A stretch of DNA of 64,000 nucleotides from Amia ocellicauda (GCF_036373705.1 NC_089866.1:19871501-19935500), one strand, 5' to 3'. Counted from the first letter of the stretch, positions 23,981-35,929 are shown. The notes: generated by a model from the sequence alone, not told the origin. Numbers and translations: made by a program.

Positions 23981-26900
23981 TGGAGCATTCCTTGTAAAAA
24001 ACAAACAAACCATAAACAACAACATTGTCATTGCTTCACTTGAGTCCATGTATTTTTTTCATAAATTCCCAGGTCCTGCCAACTGGGCGAATTTTTCCTC
24101 AACATGTGACGGGTCCAAACAGTCCCCAATAGACATTGATCGCTTGAGATTATATAAAAACATGTCATTGGGTGCATTTACTGTAAAAGGCTATGATACA
24201 TCCCCAAACCAGACATGGAGGATCTCAAACAATGGATACACAAGTAGGTGATAAGAAAGATGAAATATAGTTTAGGAAATAATACTTGAAGATTTAGTGT
24301 TAATGTTTCTTTTTGAGCAATATCACTAAACAAACCCATCATGTTTCACTAATTAATGCAGTCAATCTGAGGAACATATAATACTCTCCCCAAAAGTCAA
24401 CAAATTTACAGTACACATGCATTTATGAGTAAAGGTTTTATAGTTTTTATACTTAAATACTATCCTGTTCCTTTTTGTATTAAATCGTTGTCTTAAAACA
24501 AACTTATTTTAGTATCCTTACATGTATGTATGATTGACCGTCTTTGTTCAACTGCTTGGCTTTTTTTCCTCTCAGTTGTACTGACTTTAAGCAGTGAGTT
24601 GAATGTGAGTGGAGCAGGTCTACCTGTAACTTACAAAGCTGCACAGTTGCATTTCCACTGGGGGAATCTTACTACAAACGGGTCAGAACACACTCTGGAT
24701 TCAAAGCGGTATTCTATGGAGGTACAGTCCTTACTTTGTATTCGTAAGATTTGAGGAGAGTTTTACACACACACACTCACACACATGTATGTATGCAGCA
24801 TAGATATAGATATAATTGCTTATATCAATGCATTGCTGGATGAATCCTCCCCAAGCTGTTTCGACTTGCTTGTCTATAGCTTCCCTTTTTCATGTCATGC
24901 CTGCAATGTTTATTATATAATCGTCCCATCTTTTATGTCACCATCTCAAGTGCTTTTTATAATCTCCTAGGATCCATTCAATAACTTCCTTTGTATTTAA
25001 TATGTTGTCTGGCCTTTTCACTCTTTCAATTATGTCTCCTTTTCGATTGTCTTTTTCTATCCCTTGTTTTTCACAGCATACATCTTTCCATGCTTCTTTG
25101 TGGCGACTGCAGTTTCTGTTACATTTCTGCATTTAGTGACCAGTTTTCAGAGTCATAAGTGAGCACTGGTAGTATACATTGATCAAATACCTTTCTCTTC
25201 AGGGAAATTGATAGATTTCCTTTCAACAGAGTGCGGTTTCTTCCAAATGTACATCCCATTTTCACTTTTTTGATTTCTTAATAATAATATCATCGCCTTT
25301 GATATAATATCTAAAGAGAGAGGAAAAAGAAAAAACATGCATGTAATATTTATATCTTCGACAAGTCTATTCAGAACCAAAATCTGACATTGTTTTTCAC
25401 CAGTCTCAATAATAGTGTTTAATAATGACTTTGTGTGATTTAAACTTTATTTATTATCAGTATTCAAGCATGTCAGATGCTTGTGCAAGTTGTAATTCAT
25501 ACTATAAGTATAATTGCTCCCTTTTTCATTATTGTTATGTTCGAACATACATCCATTTCATGCATCATTTTTGTCATGTCTTTTACCATGGTATGGCTGG
25601 GTTGTTGGCAAGGCAACTAGCGTTGGTATCCTGGTTTTAGATAGACAACGTTTAGTTGGCATGTGATTATGCAGCGTTGATTCGTAATGGAATAATACAG
25701 GTAGTGTGATGCCGTTCTGGGTGAGACACACAAGGGCTGCCCCAGGAGGCAATGTCCGTCACCAGATCCTGGAGGAGTAGAATTTAATGGAGAAGCACCT
25801 GTCTTGCCACCTACATCCCCTGATGTGGAGTGACTTTGTGTGCTCTGGCCCACACTGTCAAACTCCTAAAGATGAATAATTGATCACGGTAACAAACTTT
25901 GATTTATGGACTTGGACTGGCTTGTGAGAATTTCTAGTATTGACCAACAACTATATTGATCTTATCCAAATTAATTCCTTTTCGCTCATACAGGGCCTGT
26001 GTGTATCTGCCTTTCTGTCTGTGTCTTGAGAAGTCTGTCTCAAAACATCTGATTTCCCTGCCTTGACACTTTCAGGGGATGAGGTAAACATGGCTGTATT
26101 GATAACGAACCTTCCTGTGGTTTCTGAGAGTCATCCACAAGGTTACAGGAGTGGTGAGGTGGATATGTACTAGAGGGTTTGACATATCTACTCATTTGCT
26201 ATACTGTTTATTATTCAGTAGCCAATATAATCTGTTAGCCTTGCATATTGATTTGTATTTGATGCATATTCATTGATTCTTGCTAATTATTCCCATATAT
26301 AGAATTTCCTTTGTTCGCTTAAGAGGTCTTGACCTATAAATAACTGCTCTTATTGTGCTTGGGACTCAGATCCTCCATATCTCTGTCACTCGTTTCTTTA
26401 TATTATTTTATTACCATTAGATGATAAACATCTCATTGATTCACTGTGGTCCTGCGGATTCCTTACACATAACATTTCTTACAGACTTAAGGTTTTCTGT
26501 TCAGATTGGTAGCTGTTTGTTTTGCGTTTGTCATTGATTAGTTGCATGTCTAGAGAGTTACCAGATTTTTGGTTTTGTTAGACTCAAAGAGTCGAAAAAA
26601 CTCAGAGTTTTTTTTAAGTTTTTTTGGGGGGTGGTTGTATGTCTGTTTATTTTGGGTCACCACAACACTGCAGAATAAATTCACTTCTTTTCACCACACC
26701 CTTGTGTGTGTGTGTGTGTGTTCATTGTTTTCCTAAATCCCACTGTACTAAGCCCTGGCATTGTGGATAATCCCCCCATTGTTAGAATAGAAAGGTGTAT
26801 ATGTGTGCGTGTGTATATGTGTATGTATGTGTATATATATAATATATATATATATAATTACATTTCTATGGAAACCTGTAAGCCATTTTCATACGGGGAT

Positions 26901-29027
26901 ACAGACCAAAAAACAGACTGATACTTAACAGAAGTGTATAGGAATTATAAAGAGCTTTAATTGCTCTTTGTAGTGGTCACTGCAGTTTAGTTCATCTTAT
27001 GGAAATGAAAACAAATTCACATTTTTTTTTTTCCTTCGTGCAAGTACTGACACAACACTGGCGAACCATTTTGCATCTGCACTTATGTCAACGATTACTT
27101 GTTTCCATGTGGAATTTATTATCGAAGATACATGGTACATATTACTGTATATAGAGCCGAGGATTTGACGTGAACATTAAGCATGAAAAGGTAATGTCTG
27201 TTCAAATATGCTTTGAGAAAGAAAGAGTGAGCAATTAGACCTCCAGGCCTATATACCATAATCATCATAACAGCATATGCTTGTTTTCACTATTAAACTA
27301 CAAACTGAATGCAAAATGAAGCGACCAAACCCTTCATGAATGATTTTTGTATTTTTGCAGATGCATATTGTTCATATTAAATCAACACATGCAAACATTA
27401 GTAGTGCATTGGGAGATCCAGAGGGTTTGTCTGTATTCGGGTTCTTTATGCAGGTAAGTTCATAGTTTATATGTTGAAGATACCTTTTAATATAGATAAA
27501 ATGTGTTCAGTCTTCATCCAGTTCAGAAGATAATTTATTAATATATTCCAATCTAATTAAACAGTTTTCTTTACTCAGGTTAGGAATATTTTCAGAAGTA
27601 TCGTGTTTTCAATCATTCTTAAACAATGTATTTGAATGTTAGTACCACAGATGTAGTGTTTCTGCTGCAAACCTTATCTGTAACTATAACCAAAAGATCA
27701 CTTTTTTGAAAGAAGTTCTCGCATGAATACCTGCAGAAATTTTCAGGAAAACCATACATGAAAGTGTTTGGCAGTCACAAGTAACAATATCTAAATAATT
27801 AATACTTTTCCACCTGTTAAATAAGTTGTTGAAGTTCTACTCACTGTTGAAAGTTATTTTCTGCAGGTGTCCGGTACTAATAACACCAACTATGATACCA
27901 TCATCAACGCAATAAGAAAGATTCCTCACAAAGGTAAGTAAACTTAAGCATGATGTGAGCATGAATTCTTGGAAGTGCCCATTAATAAATATTTGTTAAT
28001 GATGTCACTTTAAAAACATGTAAATAAACAACACTAAAATATTGTCAAAGAGACTGTTTGAGGACTGTGAAAATGACTGAGAAAGATAATACAGGAGGAG
28101 GGTGGATGTATTGCTCTCTACCTCAGAGTGTCATTTCCGGAGTGTTTGGGGTTCATACTATAAAGCTTTTTTTGATTTTGTATTTTGTGGCACAGTTTAT
28201 TGCTTCAAAATAACTTCCAGTTCAATTCAATTCAAGTATATTCCCTCTCGTTTCCACAGGTGACTCGTATAATTTACCTTCTACATTTCCACTGGAAAGT
28301 CTTCTTGCTCCAGGGGAAAAATATAACCGATATTACCGATATGTAGGCTCTCTGACCACCCCTCCTTGTAACCAGTCTGTCATCTGGACAATGTTTGAAG
28401 AACCTATCAACATTAGTCAGACCCAGGTATGTTTTTTGTTATTTCATTTCCTTTTGTATCCATTGAACACACAGAAACTGATCTCAAATATCAGGTTATA
28501 ACATGTATAGTCCAAGAGGATTTGTACTTAGAAATAAGTTAAACGGGTTTTATTAGCAACAACAGCATCAGAAAAACACGTCAGCTTTGGAAGTTCTTCA
28601 TAGCATGTAAGCAATTAAGAAGTGTTACAAGTGAGTTAGGGTCTAATCTTATCATTCTGATCTGTAATTATAGATGAGAAATTAAATTATTATGATAATA
28701 AAGTACCTAGTAAAAGTAGGGGTTATTGTAAAGATTTATACTAACCATATTTTTCCTTTACGTAAAATCATGTTCTTACCAAATCTTTTTTTCTTGTCTT
28801 TTTCTTTCTTTATGTAGTATAACTTTTTTGTGAACAACATCTATTCCACGCCAGCTGAAGTATCACAACACGATAAACTGATAGAAAACTTCCGTCCCAT
28901 TCAGGCTGTGAACAGTCGCAGAGTTTATGCCTCTAAAGATGCTACTGTTTTAAGTTGTGCCAGCATTCCTGTGCTAAGTTTGATCCTGTCTGTTCTTCAA
29001 CTCTTGAGTATGAAACTTGTGCTTTGA
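22895..29027 (+). CDS. ca15: GPI-anchored carbonic anhydrase, CA15-like, eight exons
   Basis: Exons 22895-22952, 23478-23507, 24073-24243, 24576-24721, 27361-27453, 27867-27933, 28260-28426, 28818-29027 splice in phase to 313 residues. Signal peptide about 1-19. Zinc histidines are H112 and H114 in LHFHWG and H137 in MEMHIVH; the gate-keeping SLTTPP has T221. Cysteines 22, 29, 41 and 225 can form the two disulfides of the extracellular CA4/CA15 group, and several N-glycosylation sequons are present. The tail after about 292 is hydrophobic, as for GPI attachment. CYD...CGPANW near the N-terminus resembles CA15 more than CA4, and adjacency to DGCR2 matches mouse Car15. The proton-shuttle position (CA2 His64) is Tyr85 here. 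It should hydrate CO2 at the outer cell surface. Splice borders were inferred by eye; CA4 is the alternative name. Confidence 0.88.
23924..23978 (+). repeat. (TA)n microsatellite
   Basis: About 27 uninterrupted TA units in CA15 intron 2. A short open frame across it is an artefact of the repeat. Confidence 0.95.
24850..25380 (-). mobile_element. Degraded non-LTR retrotransposon RT C-terminal remnant
   Basis: On the minus strand, pieces in shifting frames read [11 protein letters not shown], then [11 protein letters not shown], then DIIERVK and [12 protein letters not shown]. These are the familiar ordered motifs of the C-terminal region of endonuclease-type LINE reverse transcriptases (LTYG-x-E-x-W, then RW...H). 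Several frameshifts and stops show an old, dead copy. It lies in CA15 intron 4 against the gene's strand. Confidence 0.5.
26700..26860 (+). repeat. GT/TA simple-repeat cluster
   Basis: A short (TG)n run at 26704-26720 and mixed TATGTG/TATA repeats at about 26797-26860, within CA15 intron 4. Confidence 0.8.
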
Positions 29028-29559
29028 GGTTTGTTTTCATCCATAAGTGCTGTACTACAAACTATTATTTTAAATGGGTTCCTGTCAATTATACATGTGC
29101 CAAATCTCTGGAAGACAAAGAAATCATAAAAATGTACACAACAATGTTTTTTAGTGTATCTTTATAAAGACTAGTTGGTTTAAAAATGATGCAATTTGTA
29201 TAAAGGTTATTTAATGTTTGATAGATTGTATTTGTGGGAACGTATTGAACTCGTAGGTACCATTACTGCTCCTATTGAAGAGCAATGGCTGAACAAGGTT
29301 GTTACAAATGAAGGATGTAATAGTGCTGCTGAATAAGAGATGCCATTGTCTGTGTAGCTCTGTAAACATAGCCACTTCCCTAAAGCCAGAGTTAAAAAAG
29401 TGCCTTGTCATTTATCGATTTATAATCTCTGTAATGGACTGATGTCATGCTTTGTCATGTTTGTTCATCAGACAAAGAGATTTTGTTCTAAAAAGGCTCT
29501 TTTCACTAGACTGTATGATTCAATGATGAGACCTTTGATGATGGCACACCTGAAATAAA
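29028..29559 (+). terminator. CA15 3' UTR and polyadenylation signal
   Basis: Sequence after the CA15 stop, ending with AATAAA at 29554-29559. This is the first canonical signal downstream of the stop and gives a 3' UTR of about 0.55 kb. Confidence 0.55.
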
Positions 29560-31232
29560 TAACTTCTAAAAGACCATGCTCCGAATCTATTCTTTAGATT
29601 ATTTTTAGCATATTAACCATTGTCTGACTGCGATATGATATTTGCCTTCTCACACGGGAGATTACAAGCAACTTCCCTGGAGGATTTAGATCATGACATG
29701 AATTTATGTAGCCACGTGAGTTTGTGTTTATAAAGGAAGACACATTCAGAATTTTGGATAGTTTTGGCAGCTAGTAAGCACTGCATTTTTTTCCAATTTA
29801 AAATCCTCAGAAACCTGACCTGTTATATTTTATTTAAGCCATTTAATAAAACATCTCCATGTCACAATCTATGAGTCCAGTATTAAACTTTTTACACTAC
29901 CTTTCAAGTCATGAATGTATAAAGCTTGCATTTTATTTTCTAGAAGCTGAAAATACTTAATTCTATACTCAATCTATGCCTTAAAACCATAATTTTAGGA
30001 ATCTCACACCTTCAATCATATTTAAATCTTACCTTTTAAGACCAGAAACATCGACCAAAGTAATATGTAGGAAACCATATGTTGTAAAGCACAATGTCCT
30101 GTGACAGAAGGGGGAGTGAATTAATCTAATTGTTTCTGGAAGATGTTTTTTTTTTTTTCTGGAAGGCTCCAAATCAAATGTTTTCTGAGCCTCATTTCTC
30201 TTTCCATCTCCATGTGGTTCTGGGAATCTTCCTCAAATTTGCTGAAAATAATTAGCACAGTGAGGAGCAGCGAGGATGTGGAAACATGTTTTGGTTTGGC
30301 TAGGCCTGTTTGTCATAGAATCACAGTGTTTGAGAAAAAGGGAAGAAACCAGCTGTTCTATGGCTCCTTTTTCCTGTGAGGTATTTTTGGAGTTACATTT
30401 ACCTTGTAAAGCAAAATTCTAGTCCAACTAGAATTACTCCTACACAGTTAATCTTTTTCGGTCACTGGATTAAGGTTTAGAGTTTCAGCTCCCTTTCTTT
30501 TATTGCAGAAAACAAATGTAATGGAGGTTACCGAAATAACTTAGATTTATTTTGTGTTCTGTTTTAGTGATGTCAGTGCTTTGGCTATACACCACTAGCA
30601 TCCTCTCTGTTGCCTGGTTAAAGAAACACTTCCCGTGTGTTTTGCAGTTATTCACAGGGGACTGGTGCTTCTGCAGGTGTTGGATTTCCACTTTGCATTC
30701 AGGACAGATAAATGTCGTCTCTGTCCACTGCTCTTCCCGGGAAGTGACTGAATACCAGAGAAATTTGCACTCATTCTCTGTGTAGCTTCTTTACTAACTC
30801 CCAAGTATGCAAACAGGAGGGGGGTGGGGGATTCTGTTTAAATGTAGACTTAGATTTTTAATCAGGCTTTAACCTGTAGCAAATTGAATAATTACAGTAA
30901 ATAACAAAATTGCAGCAGTAACACTGCACTGTTCTATTGCATATAGGTGGCAGGTGATTTATACTATTATATTCCAGGTCTACATGCTATTGTCCCTTCT
31001 GAAACTTGCTACACAATGAAGCAGCTGGTAAGAACTTTATTCTGCTTGTTCTTTGAACACCTCAGAAAAGTCATAGTTTACATGCATGATAACAGAAATC
31101 ACAGACAGATTCTTACTTGTGAATAATTTATTTGGCGAAATAATGACATTTTAAAAGCTCAGTCAGTGTGTATGTGATACATACAGTGGACAAATACAGT
31201 AGGACATTTATTTAAATATACATGTATATGTA
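29560..31232. other. Intergenic, nothing recognised
   Basis: AT-rich spacer between CA15 and a Tc1 element. Short open frames exist but none resembles a protein family or shows splice logic. No repeat boundary recognised. Confidence 0.4.
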
Positions 31233-32821
31233 CAGTGAGGGGAAAAAAGTATTTGATCCCCTGCTGATTTTGTACGTTTGGCCACTGACAAATAAATGAT
31301 CAGTCTATAATTTTAATAGTAGGTGTATTTTAACAGTGAGAGACAGAATAACAGCAAAAAAATCCAGAAAAACACATTTCAAAAAAGTTATACATTGATT
31401 TGCATGTTAATGAGGGAAATAAGTATTTGATCCCCTATCAGTCAGCAAGATTTCTGGCTCCCAGGTGTCTTTTATACAGGTAACGAGCTGAGATTAGGAG
31501 CACTCTCTTAAAGGGAGATCTCCGCTAATCTCAGCTCGTTACCTGTATAAAAGACACCTGTCCACAGAAGCAATCAATCAATCAGATTCCAAACTCTCCA
31601 CCATGGCCAAGACCAAAGAGCTGGCCAAGGATGTCAGGGACAAGATTGTAGACCTACACAAGGCTGGAATGGGCTACAAGACCATCGCCAAGCAGCTTGG
31701 TGAGAAGATGACAACAGTTGTTGCGATTATTCGCAAATTTAAAGAAACACAAAATAACTGTCAGTCTCCCTCGGTCTGGGGCTCCATGCAAGATCTCACC
31801 TCGAGGAGTTTCAATGATCATGAGAACAGTGAGGAATCAGCCCAGAACTACACGGGAGGATCTTATTAATGATCTCAAGGCAGCTGGGACCATAGTCACC
31901 AAGAAAACAATTGGTAACACACTACGCCGTGAAGGACTGAAATCCTGCAGCGCCCGCAAGGTCCCCCTGCTCAAGAAAGCACATGTACAGGCCCGTCTGA
32001 AGTTTGCCAATGAACATCTGAATGATTCAGAGGAGAACTGCGTGAAAGTGTTGTGGTCAGATGAAACCAAAATCGAGGTCTTTGGCATCAACTCAACTTG
32101 CCGTGTTTGGAGGAGGGGGAATGACCCCAAGAACACCATCCCCACCGTCAAACATGGAGGTGGAAACATTATGCTTTGGGGGTGTTTTTCTGCTAAGGGG
32201 ACAGGACAACTGCACCGCATCAAAGGGACGATGGACGGGGCCATGTACCGTCAAATCTTGGGTGAGAACCTCCTTCCCTCAGCCAGGGCATTGAAAATGG
32301 GTCGTGGATGGGTATTCCAGCATGACAATGACCCAAAACACACAGCCAAGGCAACAAGGAGTGGCACAAGAAGAAGCACATTAAGGTCCTGGAGTGGCCT
32401 AGCCAGTCTCCAGACCTTAATCCCATAGAAAATCTGTGGAGGGAGCTGAAGGTTCGAGTTGCCAAACGTCAGCCTCGAAACCTTAATGACTTGGAGAGGA
32501 TCTGCAAAGAGGAGTGGGACAAAATCCCTCCTGAGATGTGTACAAACCTGGTGGCCAACTACAAGAAACGTCTGACCTCTGATTGCCAACAAGGGTTTTG
32601 CCACCAAGTACTAAGTCGAAGGGGTCAAATACTTATTTCCCTCATTAACATGCAAATCAATTTATAACTTTTTTGAAATGTGTTTTTCTGGATTTTTTTG
32701 TTGTTATTCTGTCTCTCACTGTTAAAATACACCAACCATTAAAATAATAGACTGATCATTTCTTTGTCAGTGGGCAAACGTACAAAATCAGCAGGGGATC
32801 AAATACTTTTTTCCCTCATTG
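31233..32821 (+). mobile_element. Tc1-like DNA transposon (1.59 kb), full length but inactive
   Basis: Inverted terminal repeats of about 200 bp begin CAGTGAGGGGAAAAAAG on the left and end TTTTTTCCCTCATTG on the right, flanked by TA at 31231-31232 and 32822-32823, the expected Tc1/mariner target duplication. GGTCAAATACTTATTTCCCTC recurs at the inner end of each repeat. The left part also has a palindrome at 31462-31560 with arms of about 40 bp, a common feature of this fish element. Both ends are intact, so the copy could in principle be mobilised by a transposase supplied in trans; its own gene is broken. Confidence 0.93.
31603..32667 (+). pseudogene. Tc1 transposase, DD34E, two frameshifts
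   Basis: Starts [11 protein letters not shown] with the paired-like helix-turn-helix ([14 protein letters not shown]). The frame moves from 1 to 2 near 31735, and again after KHTAKAT at about 32360, where one base appears to be missing. The catalytic D in VLWSDETK, D in FQHDNDPKH and E in DLNPIENLW are all present. Counting across the second shift gives 34 residues between the second D and the E. The last frame runs to a stop at 32665-32667. The enzyme is therefore not made intact. Confidence 0.85.
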
Positions 32822-33428
32822 TACATGTACATCCCTTATTGCCACCAGAAAAATGAGCACAATGTTGCATGTAATTTGGAAGCACACAAAGCACACAAAC
32901 ATTTTGTCTTCTGCTCATTATACGATTTTAATTATGTGAATGCAGCCAATTGTATAATAAGTGCTATTTGTAAACTTAAACCAATGTCTACTATTTATAA
33001 CATGACAGGGTACAGGTTTAGACTGATTCACAGATAGGTCAAAATGCAGTATGTTGTGTAAGTTTACATGCATGTGTATTATACTTATTTATCATATGAT
33101 TCAACTATGGTAACTTAAACATTGCATTATAAGTAGACATAAAAATATAAGTCAATGCCTCTAGCTGCACTGAATGCACAGCTGTGTGTGTTTTAGGAGA
33201 ATTACATTACAACAATAATTGTGTCTAATCTTTTCCCTCTCCGTTTCTTCTTTTGCACCTGCTAAATTCAATAGACTAATTCATGGACTGATGTTGGTAT
33301 CAATGTATACTAAGTCTCTTATCAGACTGGACCCCATGAGAACTCAGGTCTGAGTAAAACATTCAGAATGGTCCTCCCTATTATAGTCTGTGTATAATCC
33401 CAAAGCCTTTTAAGGAGAACACAGTGTT
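32822..33428. other. Intergenic, nothing recognised
   Basis: Spacer between the Tc1 element and the 3' end of the minus-strand coiled-coil gene. No feature seen. Confidence 0.4.
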
Positions 33429-33434
33429 TTTATT
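33429..33434 (-). terminator. Polyadenylation signal of the coiled-coil gene
   Basis: AATAAA on the minus strand about 165 bp after the stop of the gene at 33600-34613, consistent with that stop being the true end of the gene. Confidence 0.5.
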
Positions 33435-33599
33435 CAAATCCTACTGAAATGGGAGTACAGTCCAGGTTTCCGGTTGTTCCTTCAGGCCGACGTGAAGCTG
33501 AAAACAAGGAATCAGCAGATTTGCTCGTGTCACAGTACCTCCTGTCTGAGTCGAGCATTAAGACTGGTGTCCCTTCTGTTGAGCAGGGCTTGATTACAA

Positions 33600-34613
33600 T
33601 CAGGGATATTTTGTGGCTGAATTCCCCAATCTTGCTTTGCTCCTGCTAAGCCTCTTGTTGTTCCCACGGAGAGACGCAACTGCCGGGGGTAAAGTGCCCG
33701 AGCCCTTGCAGAGCGTTGTGCTGTGAGAAGCAAGAACATGGAAATCCTGACTTTCCAGGAGGAGCAGGCTGTTGCTGTACTTCTCTCTGGAGATGTCCAG
33801 GGTCTCGGATTTGGAGCGCGGCCCCATGGAGGCAGGCAGGGCGGTGTGGGGGGTTATGGTGGTCATGGTGCGGGTCAGGACCCGTGCTCGGCCAGGGAGC
33901 AGGGACGGCACGGAGAGAGACTTCCGCTTGTCGTCTAGATTCTTATTACTGGGCTGGGGGGGCTTCGCTGGCTGGGTCATTTTGTGCAGGACGCTCTTCC
34001 AGGGGTCTGTTTTGTGTGCCGAAGCTTGGGGCTCCAGATTTTTCACAGCACATTTGCAGTAGGCTTTCAGCTCTAAGCGCAGCTCAGCTATCTCTGATTT
34101 AAACTCAGTCCTCAACACCTCCATGCTAACCAAGAGTTCATCTCTCAAAGCAGTCAGTCCTGCAACCTCCCCTTGCCCCTCCACCCCTACCTTCTCAGTT
34201 CCACCATCCTCTGGAAGTGCCTCCTCACTGCCTTCCTCAAGACTTGTACCCTGGCTCATCTGCTCAGATTCCCCCTCTTTAGATTTTTCCAGCTCCCTTT
34301 GGGTGGCTCTCTGAACCACATCTAAAATCCCCTTTCTGTGTAACTCTATGCCGGCCTGTGCCCTTATCTGTTTCCGCACCTGTGTGAAGAGTGATTGCAT
34401 TCTCACCTGCTTCGATCCCAGGTGGGAATCACAGTCCTCCTCAGTGCTCGGCTCAGCTGTCTTGTCTGCCCCAGCATCAAGAGCAGAATTGGTGCAGGAG
34501 CCATTTTCCATCTCCTCAGGGCTTGGATTCTCATCTTCTGCAGACGCTCTATCCGATTCCGGTTGGTTTTCTGCAGTTTCTTGAGGTGCTTCTTTGTTCA
34601 TATCCGAGTCCAT
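33600..34613 (-). CDS. Uncharacterised single-exon coiled-coil protein, 337 residues
   Basis: I do not recognise this gene. The frame is intact, begins in a strong context (A at -3, G at +4) and ends 165 bp before an AATAAA. Residues 1-65 are acidic and Glu/Asp/Ser/Pro-rich. Residues 66-112 form a basic amphipathic segment (SLFTQVRKQIRAQAG, then KGILDVVQRATQRELEK). Residues 113-150 are acidic. Residues 152-190 are a likely coiled coil with heptad leucines (TALRDELLVSMEVLRTEF) ending in CKC. Residues 200-337 are basic and Ser/Pro-rich with possible phosphosites (RKSLS, RSKSET). There is no signal peptide or membrane helix. The segmented composition and base usage argue for a real gene rather than a transposon. 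Synteny suggests a DiGeorge-region neighbour, but it did not match CCDC188 as I remember it. Extra 5' exons cannot be excluded. Confidence 0.65.
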   Translation of the reverse strand: MDSDMNKEAPQETAENQPESDRASAEDENPSPEEMENGSCTNSALDAGADKTAEPSTEEDCDSHLGSKQVRMQSLFTQVRKQIRAQAGIELHRKGILDVVQRATQRELEKSKEGESEQMSQGTSLEEGSEEALPEDGGTEKVGVEGQGEVAGLTALRDELLVSMEVLRTEFKSEIAELRLELKAYCKCAVKNLEPQASAHKTDPWKSVLHKMTQPAKPPQPSNKNLDDKRKSLSVPSLLPGRARVLTRTMTTITPHTALPASMGPRSKSETLDISREKYSNSLLLLESQDFHVLASHSTTLCKGSGTLPPAVASLRGNNKRLSRSKARLGNSATKYP

Positions 34614-35425
34614 GCTTGGTTACTGTGGTGTTTCTACAGTATCAGACGGCAGCTTCATACTAAAATAGTGACGGGCTGCTGATGAGGTGAACCTTCAGTT
34701 CCAGAAGGAATTCCCTGCCATCCAATAAAGCAGAGCTCGGTGCCTCCACCACCCACCACAATCACACCTATGAGCTAGAGGGTGTCTGTACACTACCTGG
34801 GGAATCTGTCTGTAAATGTACTAATGAGAACTCATCTCTGCAACCTGTGAAGTCAGCATGATGTATTATTTAACTCACAGAGCAAGTTAACAGCATAAAG
34901 GAGAAAAGCTACATCATAATTAGAAGACACAGTAGGCTAATGGCCAGTGAGGATATGTATTTTATGGGCGGGGGGTTGAACTTTGTAGGCCTAATTTAAA
35001 AGTTACACAGAATGTTTTAATTTCCTTGAATTAAGATGACAGGTTTGGACAGAAGATGCAAATTGTTATTTTTCAACTTGCAGTGCAGTACGCAATAAAG
35101 TTCAGCCAGCTGAGAAATAAGTTGAAACATTCCTAAATGTTAAAGATTTTAGACGTTCTTTTGTCAGTTTTTGTTTTATATTAGTGACTCAATCAACAAA
35201 AATCAGATGCACTCATCTATGTTCAATAGAAAGTGAATGTGTGAAGCCACAAGGGACAAATGCACATTGGTTATAAAACGAATGGTTGATAAACTTGATA
35301 AATTGAAATCCAGAGAGATTTGGAAATAAACACATCTAGTAAAACTTACATAAGGATTATAAATGATATATACAAACACATTCTGATGTATTCCTTTATA
35401 GACTGATTAAAATATAATCAGAGTT
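34614..35425. other. Upstream region of the coiled-coil gene
   Basis: Noncoding. The part next to 34613 should hold the promoter and 5' UTR of the minus-strand gene. No TATA box or repeat identified. Confidence 0.35.
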
Positions 35426-35577
35426 AGACCCAATCCACAAAGACTTTACACTTGAGTTTATGATATGGTTACTCATTCTCAGTATTAATATTAATTCTGA
35501 GAAAGAGTAACCATATCAAAAACTTGGTGGCATAAATCATATACTGCTCAAGTTTAAAATCTTTGTGTATTGGGCCT
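35426..35577. mobile_element. Fold-back MITE
   Basis: The two halves are near inverse copies. GATATGGTTACTC on the left pairs with GAGTAACCATATC on the right, ACTTGAG with CTCAAGT, and GACCCAATCCACAAAG with CTTTGTGTATTGGGCC at the ends. The centre is AGTATTAATATTAATTCT. The right arm carries about 20 extra bases. It has no coding capacity; TA or TTA lies just outside the ends, so a Tc1/mariner or Harbinger-type origin is possible. Confidence 0.7.
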
Positions 35578-35929
35578 AGTAACTGAGTTCAGGTTTTAAT
35601 TGCATCTCTTGGTACTTACACCATAACAAGAGGTCTCAGGGCAACAGGGGTAGAGAACACACAGTCTTTCTGAAATGACTGCACAGGGAATAGTGTCACA
35701 AGAACCATTCAACAAAGATAACACTACATTTTTAAAAAGGCATTCCTTCCCATTTTGTTTAAACGTTTGAACATTTTCACTAGATTTCTGCTAGATGATA
35801 TAATGCTGTTTGCAAGACTTTTAATTCTACTTCCCTGTGCTAAAAACAATTCACATAAATATGAAGAATATATCATTGTATTGCATTTAAAAGCAGTATC
35901 TACCTCTCTAATATAGGATCTTTTGCATC

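Noticed and set aside
22895..29027. Naming the carbonic anhydrase CA4
   Set aside because: N-terminal CYD...CGPANW and linkage to DGCR2 favour CA15, although GPI-anchored CA4 is close in structure.
33600..34613. Identification of the coiled-coil gene as CCDC188
   Set aside because: It lies in the same mammalian region, but I see no sequence agreement and no membrane helix near the C-terminus.
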